Shown one piece after another: positions 32,964 through 42,442 of a DNA stretch of 64,000 bases. Numbering within the stretch: the first letter of the stretch is position 1; each line of letters begins with the position of its first letter. Both the position numbers and the translations under genes were made by a program. The stretch lies in NCBI GenBank assembly GCA_963810305.1, contig CAWEMY010000007.1, positions 186,001 through 250,000 of the forward strand, in the 5' to 3' direction. The notes beneath the pieces are model-generated. The model was not told the DNA's origin. It did not search any database and saw nothing but the letters and a program-made list of their open reading frames with translations. This DNA comes from JACDCA01 sp963810305. GTDB lineage: Bacteria > Acidobacteriota > Vicinamibacteria > Vicinamibacterales > 2-12-FULL-66-21.

Positions 32964-34802
32964 ATGAGGATCTACCGCTGCTCAGTCGTCGTAGTCCTGG
33001 CGCTGCTGCTCCCGGGCTGCAACGGCGGCGACGGCGGTAGTCCCACGGCACCGGCGCCAGGCAGCAACACCAATCCGTGCGGCACCGCGCTCACCGCCGA
33101 GCAGTTCGTTCAAGCGCCTCCCGACGAGCAGCTCCGCTCAGACAAGCGCACCGCACTCGACCGCGACACGCGATACCGCGTCTTCGACGCGCTTTCACTG
33201 CACCGCGAAGCGGCGCAGTGGCGAGAGCGCACCGGACGTGACCGCCGGCAAGAGGCTGCTCCCCCAGGAACGCAGACTGCCGGACGCGATAGCGTCGATA
33301 TCGGCGAGATCGCCGTCGTTCAGGACGACGGTGATCTCATCGCGCCTCCCAACTCGTACGACCTGCGCGGGCTCGGGCTGCGATTCACCCGCAACGGTGC
33401 CGGAGGATATGACGTCAGGCGCATCACCGCGGGTTTCCGGACCACGCTCGGTCGCCAGCTCACGCTCACCGACGATGACAGTACTTCGGCGAATGTCCCG
33501 TTCTCGTTCAACTTCTACGGGCGGGGGCAGACCACGGCATTCGTCAACTCCGATGGCAACGTCACCTTCGAGCAGGAAGACCGCGCCAGCACGGAGCGTA
33601 ACGTGGCCCGCCTTCTGACCGGCCCGCCTCGCGTCGCACCATTTCTGGCCGACCTCGACCCGACCACCGGCGGTCGGATCTTCGTGAACGCCGTCGCCAA
33701 CGAGTACACGGTCACCTGGTGTGCCGTTCGAGGATTCGATTCGACTCGAGCGGTGACGACCCAGATGACGTTGCTGCCTGATGGCGCCATCGAGATGCAA
33801 TACCTCGACACCGCGGTCTCTCTCACCGACGCAGTCGTCGGCGTCTCTCCTGGACGCACCGGAGAGTTCCGGTCGGTGAATCTGAGCGACCAGGGGCCGA
33901 CGACCGGCGGCACGGCGGCGGTCGGCGAGCGCTTCGCCTCACGGCCGCAGCTCGATACGGTGGCGCTGACCCAGAAGTTCTACGCAACGCATCCGGACAA
34001 CTACGATCAGCTGGTCATCTGGACCGACGCGTCACTCGTCCAGGGCGGAACGTTCGCGTTCGAGCAGACCGTGGCGAACGAAGTCAACGGGATAGGCGTG
34101 GCCACCTTCGACGCGTCGCGCGAGTTCGGCAGCGGCGGGCGGTTGCGCAGCCTCGTGATGATGGACTGGCTCGGCAAGTATCCGGACGATCCGACACAGC
34201 GCTTCCTGGGCGAGAACAACACCCTCAGCGTCCTCGGCCAGGAGTCGGGTCATCGCTGGCTCGCGTTCATGGACTTCCGCGATCGCAACGGCGCGCGCTC
34301 CGACCGGCTTCTCGGACGCGACCAGGCGCACTGGAGCTTCTTCTTCGATTCGGACGCCTCGGTGATGGAGGGTAATGACATCGAGGATCTCGGCGGTGGA
34401 TCCTTCCGTACGGCCGCCGCCGTCCAACGCTACAGCCTGCTGGACCAGTACGCCATGGGGCTGGTCCGCGACGTTGACGTGCCGCCTTTCTTCTATGTCG
34501 AGAATCCCATCAATCTCTCGGTCAACCGCACCTCCGAGTCGGCGCCGCAGGTGGGAGTGACGTTCAACGGCACGCGCCGCGAAGTCCTGATCCAGGACAT
34601 CGTCGCGATCCACGGTCCACGGACGCCGTCGGCCAACGAATCCTCCCGAGTCCACCGCCAGGCGTTCATTTATATTTCGAGCGCCGGCCGGAATCCCGAT
34701 GGCGGACAGGTGTCGAAACTGGATCGCATCCGCACGATGTGGGAGCAGTTCTTCCTGCAAGCCACCGACAATCGCATGCGCGCCATCACGACGCTGCGCT
34801 AG
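32964..34802 (+). CDS. Large lipoprotein with NIDO-like domain, possible degenerate metallopeptidase
   Basis: 612 residues. The lipobox LLLPGC lies near residue 19, then a Gly/Pro linker. About 150-300 contains NVPFSFNFYGRGQTTAFVNS and FLADLDPTTGGRIF, matching nidogen-type (NIDO) extracellular folds. About 360-500 contains LGQESGHRWLAFMDF, which is laid out like an HExxH zinc motif but with Gln instead of the first His, followed by SLLDQYAMGLV. I do not know a function; a binding protein or inactive peptidase relative is possible. Likely co-transcribed with the TPR gene. Confidence 0.75.
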   Translation: MRIYRCSVVVVLALLLPGCNGGDGGSPTAPAPGSNTNPCGTALTAEQFVQAPPDEQLRSDKRTALDRDTRYRVFDALSLHREAAQWRERTGRDRRQEAAPPGTQTAGRDSVDIGEIAVVQDDGDLIAPPNSYDLRGLGLRFTRNGAGGYDVRRITAGFRTTLGRQLTLTDDDSTSANVPFSFNFYGRGQTTAFVNSDGNVTFEQEDRASTERNVARLLTGPPRVAPFLADLDPTTGGRIFVNAVANEYTVTWCAVRGFDSTRAVTTQMTLLPDGAIEMQYLDTAVSLTDAVVGVSPGRTGEFRSVNLSDQGPTTGGTAAVGERFASRPQLDTVALTQKFYATHPDNYDQLVIWTDASLVQGGTFAFEQTVANEVNGIGVATFDASREFGSGGRLRSLVMMDWLGKYPDDPTQRFLGENNTLSVLGQESGHRWLAFMDFRDRNGARSDRLLGRDQAHWSFFFDSDASVMEGNDIEDLGGGSFRTAAAVQRYSLLDQYAMGLVRDVDVPPFFYVENPINLSVNRTSESAPQVGVTFNGTRREVLIQDIVAIHGPRTPSANESSRVHRQAFIYISSAGRNPDGGQVSKLDRIRTMWEQFFLQATDNRMRAITTLR

Positions 34803-34871
34803 CTGCTGCAGCTTCGACTTCAGGCAACGAGCTGACTGGCAGCTGGATCCTGCGTTGCCGCTGTGTCATAA

Positions 34872-37287
34872 ATGACCGCAATGAAACGTGCACTTTGTTG
34901 TGCCGCAGTGTCGATGCTGGTTGTTCCGCTGTTCGGGACGACGGGTCCACGCGCACAAACGCCTTCGACGGTTCCCCAGCTCGATTTGCGCCGACTCGAC
35001 TCGATCGTGCCGCTGGTGACTGAGGCGATCGAGCGAAAGAACCTTCCGGGCGCAGTGGTCATCGTTGGGCGCGGCGACAAAGTGGTGTATCAGAAAGCCA
35101 TCGGCAACCGAGCCGCTGGTGCCGAAGGTCGAGCCGATGACGCTCGATACCATCTTCGACCTGGCGTCGCTCACCAAGGTCGTCGCGACGACAACCAGCG
35201 TGATGATGCTCGTCGAAGAGGGGCGCGTGCGGCTGAGCGACCGCGTCGCCAGCTTCATTCCGGGGTTCGAGCGCTACGGCAAGGGGGACATCACCGTGCG
35301 TCACCTGCTGACGCACGTGTCGGGGCTTCGGCCGGACGTCGATCTCGGGGACATGTGGACCGGTTACGACAAGGCAATCGAGCTTGCGATCGAGGAAGTA
35401 CCCACCGCCGCGGTCAACGAGCGGTTCGTCTACAGCGACATTAACTTCTTCCTCCTCGGCGACATCGTCCGGCGGGTGAGCGGCAAGCCGCTCGATGTGT
35501 TCGCCCGCGAGCGGATCTTCCAGCCCCTCGGGATGAACGATACCGGATTCAATCCGCCGGCAGCGCTCCAGGCCCGCATTGCACCGACGGAGAACTGCAC
35601 ACCATACGGGTGGCCGTGTGAGGGACCGGAACGGAAGATGCTCCGCGGCGTCGTGCACGATCCCACGGCGCGGCGCATGGCCGGAGTGGCCGGGCACGCC
35701 GGGCTGTTCAGCACGGCCGCCGACGTTTCCATCTTCGCCCGAATGCTGTTGAACAACGGGTCGCATGGCGGTGTCCGCATCCTCGCTCCGCTGACCGTCG
35801 CGCGGATGATCAGCCCATCGATGCCTCCCGGCGAGCGCAACGTGCGTGGCCTCGGCTGGGACATGGATTCGTCCTTTGCGGCCAACCGCGGCGAGCTCCT
35901 TCCGCTCGGGTCTTTCGGCCACACCGGCTTCACCGGTACCTCGCTATGGATCGATCCGGCGACCAGGATGTTCGTCGTTTTCATGTCGAACCGGGTCCAT
36001 CCTGACGGCAAGGGGGATGTCACGCCGCTTCGTGCGCGGGTGGCGACGATTGCGGCGTCCGCACTGACCGAGCTGCCTCCCGCTGTCGAACGCAGCGCCG
36101 CCTGGAGTGCGCGAGACCTGGCGCCTTCGGGCACGATCCACCCCGTGACCGCAGCGCCGGTACTGAGTGGCATTGACGTGCTTCGGGCCGATGGATTTGC
36201 CGCTCTGCGCGGGAAGCGCGTCGGGCTCATCACCAACCACACGGGACGTGCGCGTGATGGGGCAACGACCATCGATCTCCTTCACGGCGCAAAGGACGTG
36301 AAGCTGGTCGCGCTGTTCAGCCCCGAACACGGCATTCGCGGCATCCTCGATGCGAAAGTGCCGTCGGAAAAGGATGAGAAAACCGGTCTCGTGATTCATT
36401 CCCTGTACGGCGAAACGCGCCGGCCGACCGACGAAATGCTCCAGGGAGTCGACGTGCTCGTCCTCGACCTGCAGGACATCGGCGCCCGCTTCTACACCTA
36501 CATGACGACGATGGCGTACGTGATGGAGGAGGCGGCGAAGAAGAAGATCCCGGTGGTCGTGCTGGACCGGGTCAATCCGGTGGACGGCGTGCACATCGAA
36601 GGGCCGGCGCTCGACAAAGGGTCGATCGGATTCACCGGATACTTTCCGTCGATGCCGATCCGTCACGGCATGACCCTCGGCGAGCTCGCGAAGCTGTTCA
36701 ATGCCGAGAACAAGATCGGCGCCGACCTCACCGTCGTTCCGCTGAAGAACTGGCGCCGCGACCAGTGGTTCGATTCGACGGGGCTTCCGTGGATCAATCC
36801 ATCGCCGAACATGCGGAACCTGCTCCAGGCGACGGTTTACCCGGGCGTCGGCGCAATCGAAGGGACGAATCTGTCGGTCGGGCGCGGCACCGACACGCCC
36901 TTCGAGCAGCTCGGCGCGCCATGGATCGATGGCGTGAAGCTCGCCGAGGCGCTCAACGCCCGGAAGATCCCTGGAATCAGTTTCTATCCCGTTCGGTTCA
37001 CACCAACGTCGAGCAAATACGCCAACGAAGAATGCCAGGGAGTGTTCCTGGTGGTGACCGACCGCCTGGCGCTCAGGCCGGTGCGGCTCGGCGCGGAAAT
37101 CGCGTCCGCGATCAGCCGTCTGCACGGCACGCAGTTCCAGCTCGAGGCGGCGGAACGGCTGTTCGGCTCGAAGGAAGGACTTGCCCGCATCCGCGCCGGC
37201 GACGATCCCGCGACACTCGTATCCTCATGGTCTGCCGCCGAAGCCCGCTGGCGGCTGCTACGAGCCAAGTACTTGCTCTACCGGTAG
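34872..37287 (+). CDS. Beta-lactamase-family/NamZ (DUF1343) fusion, one frameshift
   Basis: The signal peptide and start of the N domain (ERKNLPGAVVIVGRGDKVVY) read from ATG 34872. At about 35113 a +1 shift is needed to continue (VPKVEPMTLDTIFDLASLTK); removing one C in GAGCCGCTG restores GNRALVPK. The N domain has the serine-hydrolase set SLTK, YSD and HTG. From about 36180 follows NamZ: RVGLITNHTGR, LFSPEHGIRG, DLQDIGARFYTYMTTM, DRVNPVDGVHIEG and ATVYPGVGAIEGTNLSVGRG. NamZ proteins are exo-beta-N-acetylmuramidases; the beta-lactamase partner is usually a neighbour gene. Peptidoglycan turnover in the envelope is likely. Confidence 0.85.
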
Positions 37288-37394
37288 GGGTCAGATCTTG
37301 TTTCTTGCACGTTTGTCCTATTTAGATGGCTAATAAGGTTTTCACCGCCTGTCATCCAGAAGCTACAAACGTGCAAGAAACAAGATCTGACCCC
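37287..37394. repeat. REP-like hairpin element, copy 2
   Basis: The same perfect 29-nt arms as at 1726-1824 (37287-37315 and 37366-37394) with a 50-nt loop. Its first base is the last base of the TAG stop of the upstream gene, and it ends 3 nt before the ATG of the kinase gene. It occupies the whole intergenic space. Confidence 0.85.
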
Positions 37395-37397
37395 TAG

Positions 37398-40091
37398 ATG
37401 GCGCTGACCGTCGGAACGCACCTCGGCTCCTACGAAATCCTATCCGCACTCGGCGCCGGCGGTATGGGCGAGGTCTACCGTGCGCGCGACTTGAAGCTCA
37501 ATCGTGACGTCGCGATCAAGGTCCTGCTTCCTGCGGTAGCGAACGACCCCGAACGCCTCGCACGATTCCGGCGCGAAGCGCAGGTGCTCGCGTCGCTCAA
37601 CCATCCGAACATTGCGCACATCCATGGCCTGGAAGACTCTGCTGGACCCTGCGCGATCGTCATGGAGCTGGTCGAGGGGCCCACACTCGCCGATCGCATC
37701 GCGCAGGGCCCGATCTTGCTCGACGACGCGGTGCCGATCGCGCGGCAGCTGGCCGAGGCGCTGGAGGCCGCTCACGAGCAGGGCATCGTCCATCGCGATC
37801 TGAAGCCGGCCAACATCAAGGTGCGGCCCGACGGCACGGTGAAGGTGCTGGACTTCGGATTGGCGAAGGCGCTCGACCCGCCCGCTGGCACGGAGGCGGG
37901 CGGCGTTCTGGCGAACTCTCCCACTCTCACCAGCCCGGCGATGACTCAGCGGGGCGTCATCCTCGGCACATCCGCGTACATGAGTCCTGAGCAGGCGAAA
38001 GGGTACGCGGCCGATAAGCGCAGCGATGTGTGGGCGTTCGGATGTGTCCTCTACGAGATGCTGACCGGGAAGCGCGCATTCGAGGGAGATGACGTTTCGG
38101 AAACGCTCGCGACGGTTATCAAGGGTGAACCCGACTGGAACGCGCTCCCACCGACGGTGCCGCCTGCGATCGCAACGCTGATCCGCGGATGCCTGCGAAA
38201 GAGCAGGACGCAGCGTATCGGCGATGTCTCCACGGCGCGGTTCGTGCTCGGCGAGCCGGATGCGCTGAGGCAGACGGCTGTCGGGTCACCTGTTGCTCGA
38301 ACATATCGCTGGCGCGGCGCGATGCTCGTCGTCGGTAGCGTCCTGATAGGCGCCATCCTCGCGGCCGCAGCTGTGTGGAAGTTCAGGCCGACCCCGACGG
38401 CTCCGGTAACGCAATTTGCCGTGAGTCTGCCTCAGGGGCAACTGTTGAACCCAAATCGCAGAGCAATAACCATCTCGCCGGACGGCAGTCGGATTGTTTA
38501 TTCGGCGAATGGCCGGCTCTATCTGCGGTCCATGTCCGAGCTGGAACCCAGAGAACTACCTGGCACCGGCCTGGCTATCAGCCCCGAGTTCTCGCCGGAC
38601 GGCCGCTCGATCGTGTTCTGGGGGGATTCGATGCTCAAACGGCTGCTCGTCGACACGGCCGGTACTGCGACCACAATTTCGGAAGTCGCGGCGGCCCCCT
38701 TGAGCATCTCGTGGAGCGATGCCGGCATTGTCTTTTCAGAGGCGGGGAGCACACGCATCATGCGGGTGTCGCCGAACGGCGGCAAGCCGGAGGTGCTCGT
38801 AGACGTGACCAAGTCAGGCGAGCTGCTGGAAGGTCCCCAGTTTCTCCCCGACGGTCGCATGCTGCTTTTTGCGGTCGCGAAACGAACCGGGACATCGATC
38901 AATCGCTGGGACGCAGCGCAGGTCGTCGTGCAGGCTCCCGGGACAGGTGTGCGCAAGACACTGATCGAGGGCGGGAGTGATGCGCAGTACCTTCCGACCG
39001 GACATCTCGCCTACATGTCGGGAGGAACGGTGTTCGCGGTGCCGTTCGACCTCCGCAGTCTCACAGTGACGGGTGGCGCCGTTCCGGTCATCGAGGGTGT
39101 CAGCCGCGTGATGGCGGCGAGCGGCGCGGCCCATTTTGCGTTCTCCAGGTCGGGTTCGGCGGTCTTTGTACCCGGCGGGTCAGCGACACAGCATCAGTTG
39201 GTCGTGTTCGATCGCAGCGGCGCCGTAGAAGGTCTGAAACTCTCACCTGGGACATATCTGTTTCCCCGAGTCTCCGCGGACGGCAAGAAAGTCGCGTTCG
39301 AAACGACCGATGGAAAAGCAGCGGTCATCTCGATCTACGAGCTGTCCGGCGACAGCTCCCCGCGCCGGCTCACGTTCGGCGGAAACAACCGCTTCCCGGT
39401 GTGGTCGGCCGACGACCGGCGCGTGACGTTCCAGTCCGACCGCGAGGGAGATCCCGCGATCTTCTGGCAGCCCGCCGATGGCGGCACGGCGGAGCGCCTG
39501 ACCACCCCGGCGCGCGGCACGTCCCATGCGCCGGAATCATGGTCTCCGGACGGTCAGGTACTGCTGTTCAGCGAAGCCAAGGACGCCACCTGGTCGCTCT
39601 GGACATTCTCGCTGCGCGATCGAAAAGCGTCGCCGTTGAGCGACGTCAACGGTTCGATGCTTCCAACCCTCGCCACCTTTTCGTCCGACGGTCGCTGGGT
39701 GGCCTATCAGGTCGGAGAGAGCGGCCAGGGCGAAGCGATGCTGTACGTTCAGCCCTTCCCGCCGACGGGCACGAGGTATCAGATCGGGCGCGGCGGCCGG
39801 CCAGCCTGGTCTCGTGACAGCAAGGAGCTGTTTTTCGTGCCGGCCCCGGCCCAGTTCTCTGCCGTTCGAGTCCGGACGGAACCGACCTTCGCGGTCTCGA
39901 GTCCAGAGGCTGTGCCCCGTCGATTCGGCATCGCCGATCCCGCGAATCCCCGGCCGTACGACACGCTGCCCGGTGGACGGTTCATTGGAGTGACCGTGCC
40001 GGGCTTGAGCCAGACCGGATCAGGGCCGGCGCAGATTCAAGTGATCCTGAACTGGTTCGAGGAGCTGAAGGCGCGGGCGCCGTCGAAATAG
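37398..40091 (+). CDS. Ser/Thr protein kinase with C-terminal PD40/TolB propeller (1)
   Basis: 897 residues. Kinase domain at about 11-275: GAGGMGEVYRARD, Lys41, HRDLKPANI (Asp134), DFG 152-154 and SPEQA. A single transmembrane helix lies near 309-331 (VVGSVLIGAILAAAAVW). The extracytoplasmic half is a beta-propeller of PD40-type repeats (ISPDGSRIVYSANGRLYLRS, SWSPDGQVLLFSEA). It probably couples an outside signal to phosphorylation of cytoplasmic proteins. The ATG follows a hairpin repeat directly, with no visible Shine-Dalgarno. A paralogue is at 47751. Confidence 0.93.
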   Translation: MALTVGTHLGSYEILSALGAGGMGEVYRARDLKLNRDVAIKVLLPAVANDPERLARFRREAQVLASLNHPNIAHIHGLEDSAGPCAIVMELVEGPTLADRIAQGPILLDDAVPIARQLAEALEAAHEQGIVHRDLKPANIKVRPDGTVKVLDFGLAKALDPPAGTEAGGVLANSPTLTSPAMTQRGVILGTSAYMSPEQAKGYAADKRSDVWAFGCVLYEMLTGKRAFEGDDVSETLATVIKGEPDWNALPPTVPPAIATLIRGCLRKSRTQRIGDVSTARFVLGEPDALRQTAVGSPVARTYRWRGAMLVVGSVLIGAILAAAAVWKFRPTPTAPVTQFAVSLPQGQLLNPNRRAITISPDGSRIVYSANGRLYLRSMSELEPRELPGTGLAISPEFSPDGRSIVFWGDSMLKRLLVDTAGTATTISEVAAAPLSISWSDAGIVFSEAGSTRIMRVSPNGGKPEVLVDVTKSGELLEGPQFLPDGRMLLFAVAKRTGTSINRWDAAQVVVQAPGTGVRKTLIEGGSDAQYLPTGHLAYMSGGTVFAVPFDLRSLTVTGGAVPVIEGVSRVMAASGAAHFAFSRSGSAVFVPGGSATQHQLVVFDRSGAVEGLKLSPGTYLFPRVSADGKKVAFETTDGKAAVISIYELSGDSSPRRLTFGGNNRFPVWSADDRRVTFQSDREGDPAIFWQPADGGTAERLTTPARGTSHAPESWSPDGQVLLFSEAKDATWSLWTFSLRDRKASPLSDVNGSMLPTLATFSSDGRWVAYQVGESGQGEAMLYVQPFPPTGTRYQIGRGGRPAWSRDSKELFFVPAPAQFSAVRVRTEPTFAVSSPEAVPRRFGIADPANPRPYDTLPGGRFIGVTVPGLSQTGSGPAQIQVILNWFEELKARAPSK

Positions 40092-40161
40092 CTTCCAGCT
40101 TCCGGCTACCAGCTTCCAGCGGAGGAACGGAGAGCTGATGGCTGCTGACAGCTGACAGCTT
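40091..40161. repeat. Degenerate heptad arrays (GCTTCCA and GACAGCT)
   Basis: Two adjoining words in 7-nt spacing: GCTTCCA, GCTTCCG, GCTACCA, GCTTCCA, then GCTGATG, GCTGCTG, ACAGCTG, ACAGCTT. It fills the gap between the convergent kinase and DUF420 genes and begins on the last base of the kinase stop. Confidence 0.75.
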
Positions 40162-40162
40162 G

Positions 40163-40576
40163 TTACATCTGATACAGCATCACGTAAACGATCACCCCGG
40201 TCACTGACACATAGAGCCAGATCGGGAGCGTCCAGCGGGCGATCTTTCTGTGCCTGTCGTAGCGCTCGCGCAGCCCGCGGGTCAGAGTGATGATCGCGAG
40301 CGGTGGCACCGTCGCCGCCAGGACAATGTGCGAGATCAAGACCGCGAAATACACCTGGCGGATCGCGCCTTGTCCGGGGAACGGACGCGCGCCAACGTTG
40401 GCGTGGTAGACGAGATAACTGATGAGAAAGAGCGAGGAGGTCGCGAAGGCGGCGATCATCGCGCGCCGGTGCTGCTCGATTCTTCCACGACGGATCAGCC
40501 GGTAGCCGATCACAAGGAATATCGCTGAGATAGCGTTCAGCGTCGCATTAAGCGCCGGCAGGTCGGAGAGGGACAC
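40163..40576 (-). CDS. DUF420 membrane protein (CtaM-like)
   Basis: 137 residues, four hydrophobic helices. Motifs LPALNATLNAISAIFLVIGY, HRRAMIAAFATSSLFLISYL and YHANVG match DUF420, whose Bacillus member CtaM is needed to make active cytochrome aa3-type oxidases. It is the last gene of the minus-strand M23-cupredoxin-ctaA-ctaB unit, 4 nt after ctaB. Confidence 0.9.
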   Translation of the reverse strand: MSLSDLPALNATLNAISAIFLVIGYRLIRRGRIEQHRRAMIAAFATSSLFLISYLVYHANVGARPFPGQGAIRQVYFAVLISHIVLAATVPPLAIITLTRGLRERYDRHRKIARWTLPIWLYVSVTGVIVYVMLYQM

Positions 40577-40580
40577 TACG

Positions 40581-41504
40581 CTACACGCGTCCGGCGATCA
40601 TCAGGATCCACAGCAGCGGCAGGTAGGTGATGGATCCGATGAAGAGGCGTTTGGCGTCCGGCACGCTGCGGGTCATCGCGAACCGGACGGTCAGCGCCAC
40701 GAACAGCAGCGTCAGAATCAGCGCGCCGACGAAATAGGTGGAGGTCGTCAGCCCGGCAAGCGTCGGCATCAGACTCATCGGCAGCAGCGCCGCGGCGTAG
40801 GCGACCGACTGGCGTGCGGTACTGCGGCCGTCCGGTTCGATGACCGGCAGCATCGGGAAGCCGGCGCGCGCGTAGTCTTCGCGATACATCCAGGCGATCG
40901 CCAGAAAGTGCGGCAACTGCCAGAGAAAGACGATCCCGAACAGAATCCACGCACCCGGCGTCAGCGCGTTCTGCGCCGCCGCCCAGCCGATCACCGGCGG
41001 CAGCGCGCCCGGGATCGCGCCAATCACGGTGGAGAAGGACGTGACTGGTTTCAGCGGCGTATACACCGCTGCGTAAGTGATGAGAGTCGCCGCGGCGACC
41101 GAGGCGCTCAACACGTTGACCCCCGCGGCGAGTATCGCGAGCCCCGCGGTCGACGTCACGGTCGCGAACATGAGCCCCTCGAACGGGTTCAGCCGCCGGT
41201 CTGCCATCGGACGAAGCCGCGTGCGCAACATCTGAGCGTCGGCGGCGCGTTCGAAGACCTGGTTGAAGGCGGAGGCGCCGCCGGCAACGAGGGCGGTGCC
41301 GATGAATGTGAGCGCCACCAACGGCACGTCAGACATCCGCCCGCCGCCCATCACGTACCCGACCATCGTCGAAACGACGACGAGAAGGTTGAGCCGTGGC
41401 TTCGCGAGCGTGACGTAGTCTGCCGCGCGACTGTTCAGCCGGCAACGATGGCGTCGGCTTCCCTCATGGGTGGACTTCGCGAGCCGGTCGACGGAAGCCG
41501 GCAT
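40581..41504 (-). CDS. ctaB: Protoheme IX farnesyltransferase (heme O synthase)
   Basis: 307 residues, polytopic UbiA-family prenyltransferase. First active-site region: FNQVFERAADAQMLRTRLRP. Second: YREDYARAGFPMLP. It converts heme B plus farnesyl diphosphate to heme O for terminal oxidases. The annotated start at 41504 overlaps ctaA by 70 nt; the conserved part begins only at DYVTLAKPRLN, so the first about 28 residues are uncertain. Confidence 0.93.
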   Translation of the reverse strand: MPASVDRLAKSTHEGSRRHRCRLNSRAADYVTLAKPRLNLLVVVSTMVGYVMGGGRMSDVPLVALTFIGTALVAGGASAFNQVFERAADAQMLRTRLRPMADRRLNPFEGLMFATVTSTAGLAILAAGVNVLSASVAAATLITYAAVYTPLKPVTSFSTVIGAIPGALPPVIGWAAAQNALTPGAWILFGIVFLWQLPHFLAIAWMYREDYARAGFPMLPVIEPDGRSTARQSVAYAAALLPMSLMPTLAGLTTSTYFVGALILTLLFVALTVRFAMTRSVPDAKRLFIGSITYLPLLWILMIAGRV

Positions 41505-42442
41505 CTAGCCGCGCCAGTGGAGCGGCCGGCTAACGACGGACTGTCCGCAAACAGCGGCCGGAAGCTTCTCAGCGTGAGGACCAGCGACGTTCCGAGTACG
41601 AGCGCGCCGTTGGCGACGTGAGCGGTGTTGATGACCGGATGAAGCCCGGACCAGATGACGAACGCACCGAGCGTCCCCTGCACGAGAACCAGAGTGACAA
41701 GCAGCACCGCGGGTCGCGTCAGCCTCGAATCCCCTGAGTGCTCTCTCCAGACGCGAATGGCAGTCGCGAGGATCGCGCAAAAGGCAACCAGCGCTCCAAC
41801 GCGATGCGCAAAGTGGATGGCAACGCCCGCGTTCCAACTGGTCGGAACAATTCCTCCGAACGCCAGCGGAAAGTCCGGTATCGCCAGCCCCGCTCCGTTA
41901 TGCCGCATCGTCGCGCCGAGCAGTATCTGAAGGTAGATGACGACCGTGGTCATGAGCGCCATCGACCGCAGACGTGGATCGTCGCTGATGGTGTCTGGCT
42001 TCCGCCAGCCGGGAGAGGTGAAGACCGCGATCGCGATCGTGGTGCAGAAGAAGAGCTGCGCGAGGCCTGCGTGGCCGATGGATACCGGCGCCGGCAGGAG
42101 CAGAATGACGGTCAAGCCGCCGAGCAGTCCCTGGAGGATTACCGCGCCGAGGGCCGCGAAACCAAGCTTCCACATCCAGGCTCTCGGGTCGACCCGCCAG
42201 ATCCACACCGCGAGAATGATCGTGAGAAAGCCGACCGTGCTCGCGATCAACCGGTGCCCGTGCTCGTAGAAGATGCCGCCGACCATTTTTTCCAGGGGGA
42301 ACGAGAACATGAAGGAGCCGTACGTATTCGGCCAATCGGGCACCGCAAGGCCCGAACCCGTGCTCGTCACCATCCCCCCCGCGGCAATCAGGAGCACCGT
42401 CGAACAGACGACGAGAAGCGCGTAGCGGTGGAGCCACTTCAT
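41435..42442 (-). CDS. ctaA: Heme A synthase
   Basis: 335 residues, eight helices. Oxidises heme O to heme A. Visible: GGMVTSTGSGLAVPDWP, FYEHGHRLIAS (His ligand), ATMRHNGAGLAIPDFPLA, AIHFAHRVGAL and HPVINTAHVANGAL. Start at ATG 42440-42442, in an ATGA overlap with the upstream cupredoxin gene. The polar tail of about 30 residues overlaps ctaB. Confidence 0.93.
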   Translation of the reverse strand: MKWLHRYALLVVCSTVLLIAAGGMVTSTGSGLAVPDWPNTYGSFMFSFPLEKMVGGIFYEHGHRLIASTVGFLTIILAVWIWRVDPRAWMWKLGFAALGAVILQGLLGGLTVILLLPAPVSIGHAGLAQLFFCTTIAIAVFTSPGWRKPDTISDDPRLRSMALMTTVVIYLQILLGATMRHNGAGLAIPDFPLAFGGIVPTSWNAGVAIHFAHRVGALVAFCAILATAIRVWREHSGDSRLTRPAVLLVTLVLVQGTLGAFVIWSGLHPVINTAHVANGALVLGTSLVLTLRSFRPLFADSPSLAGRSTGAARCRLPSTGSRSPPMREADAIVAG

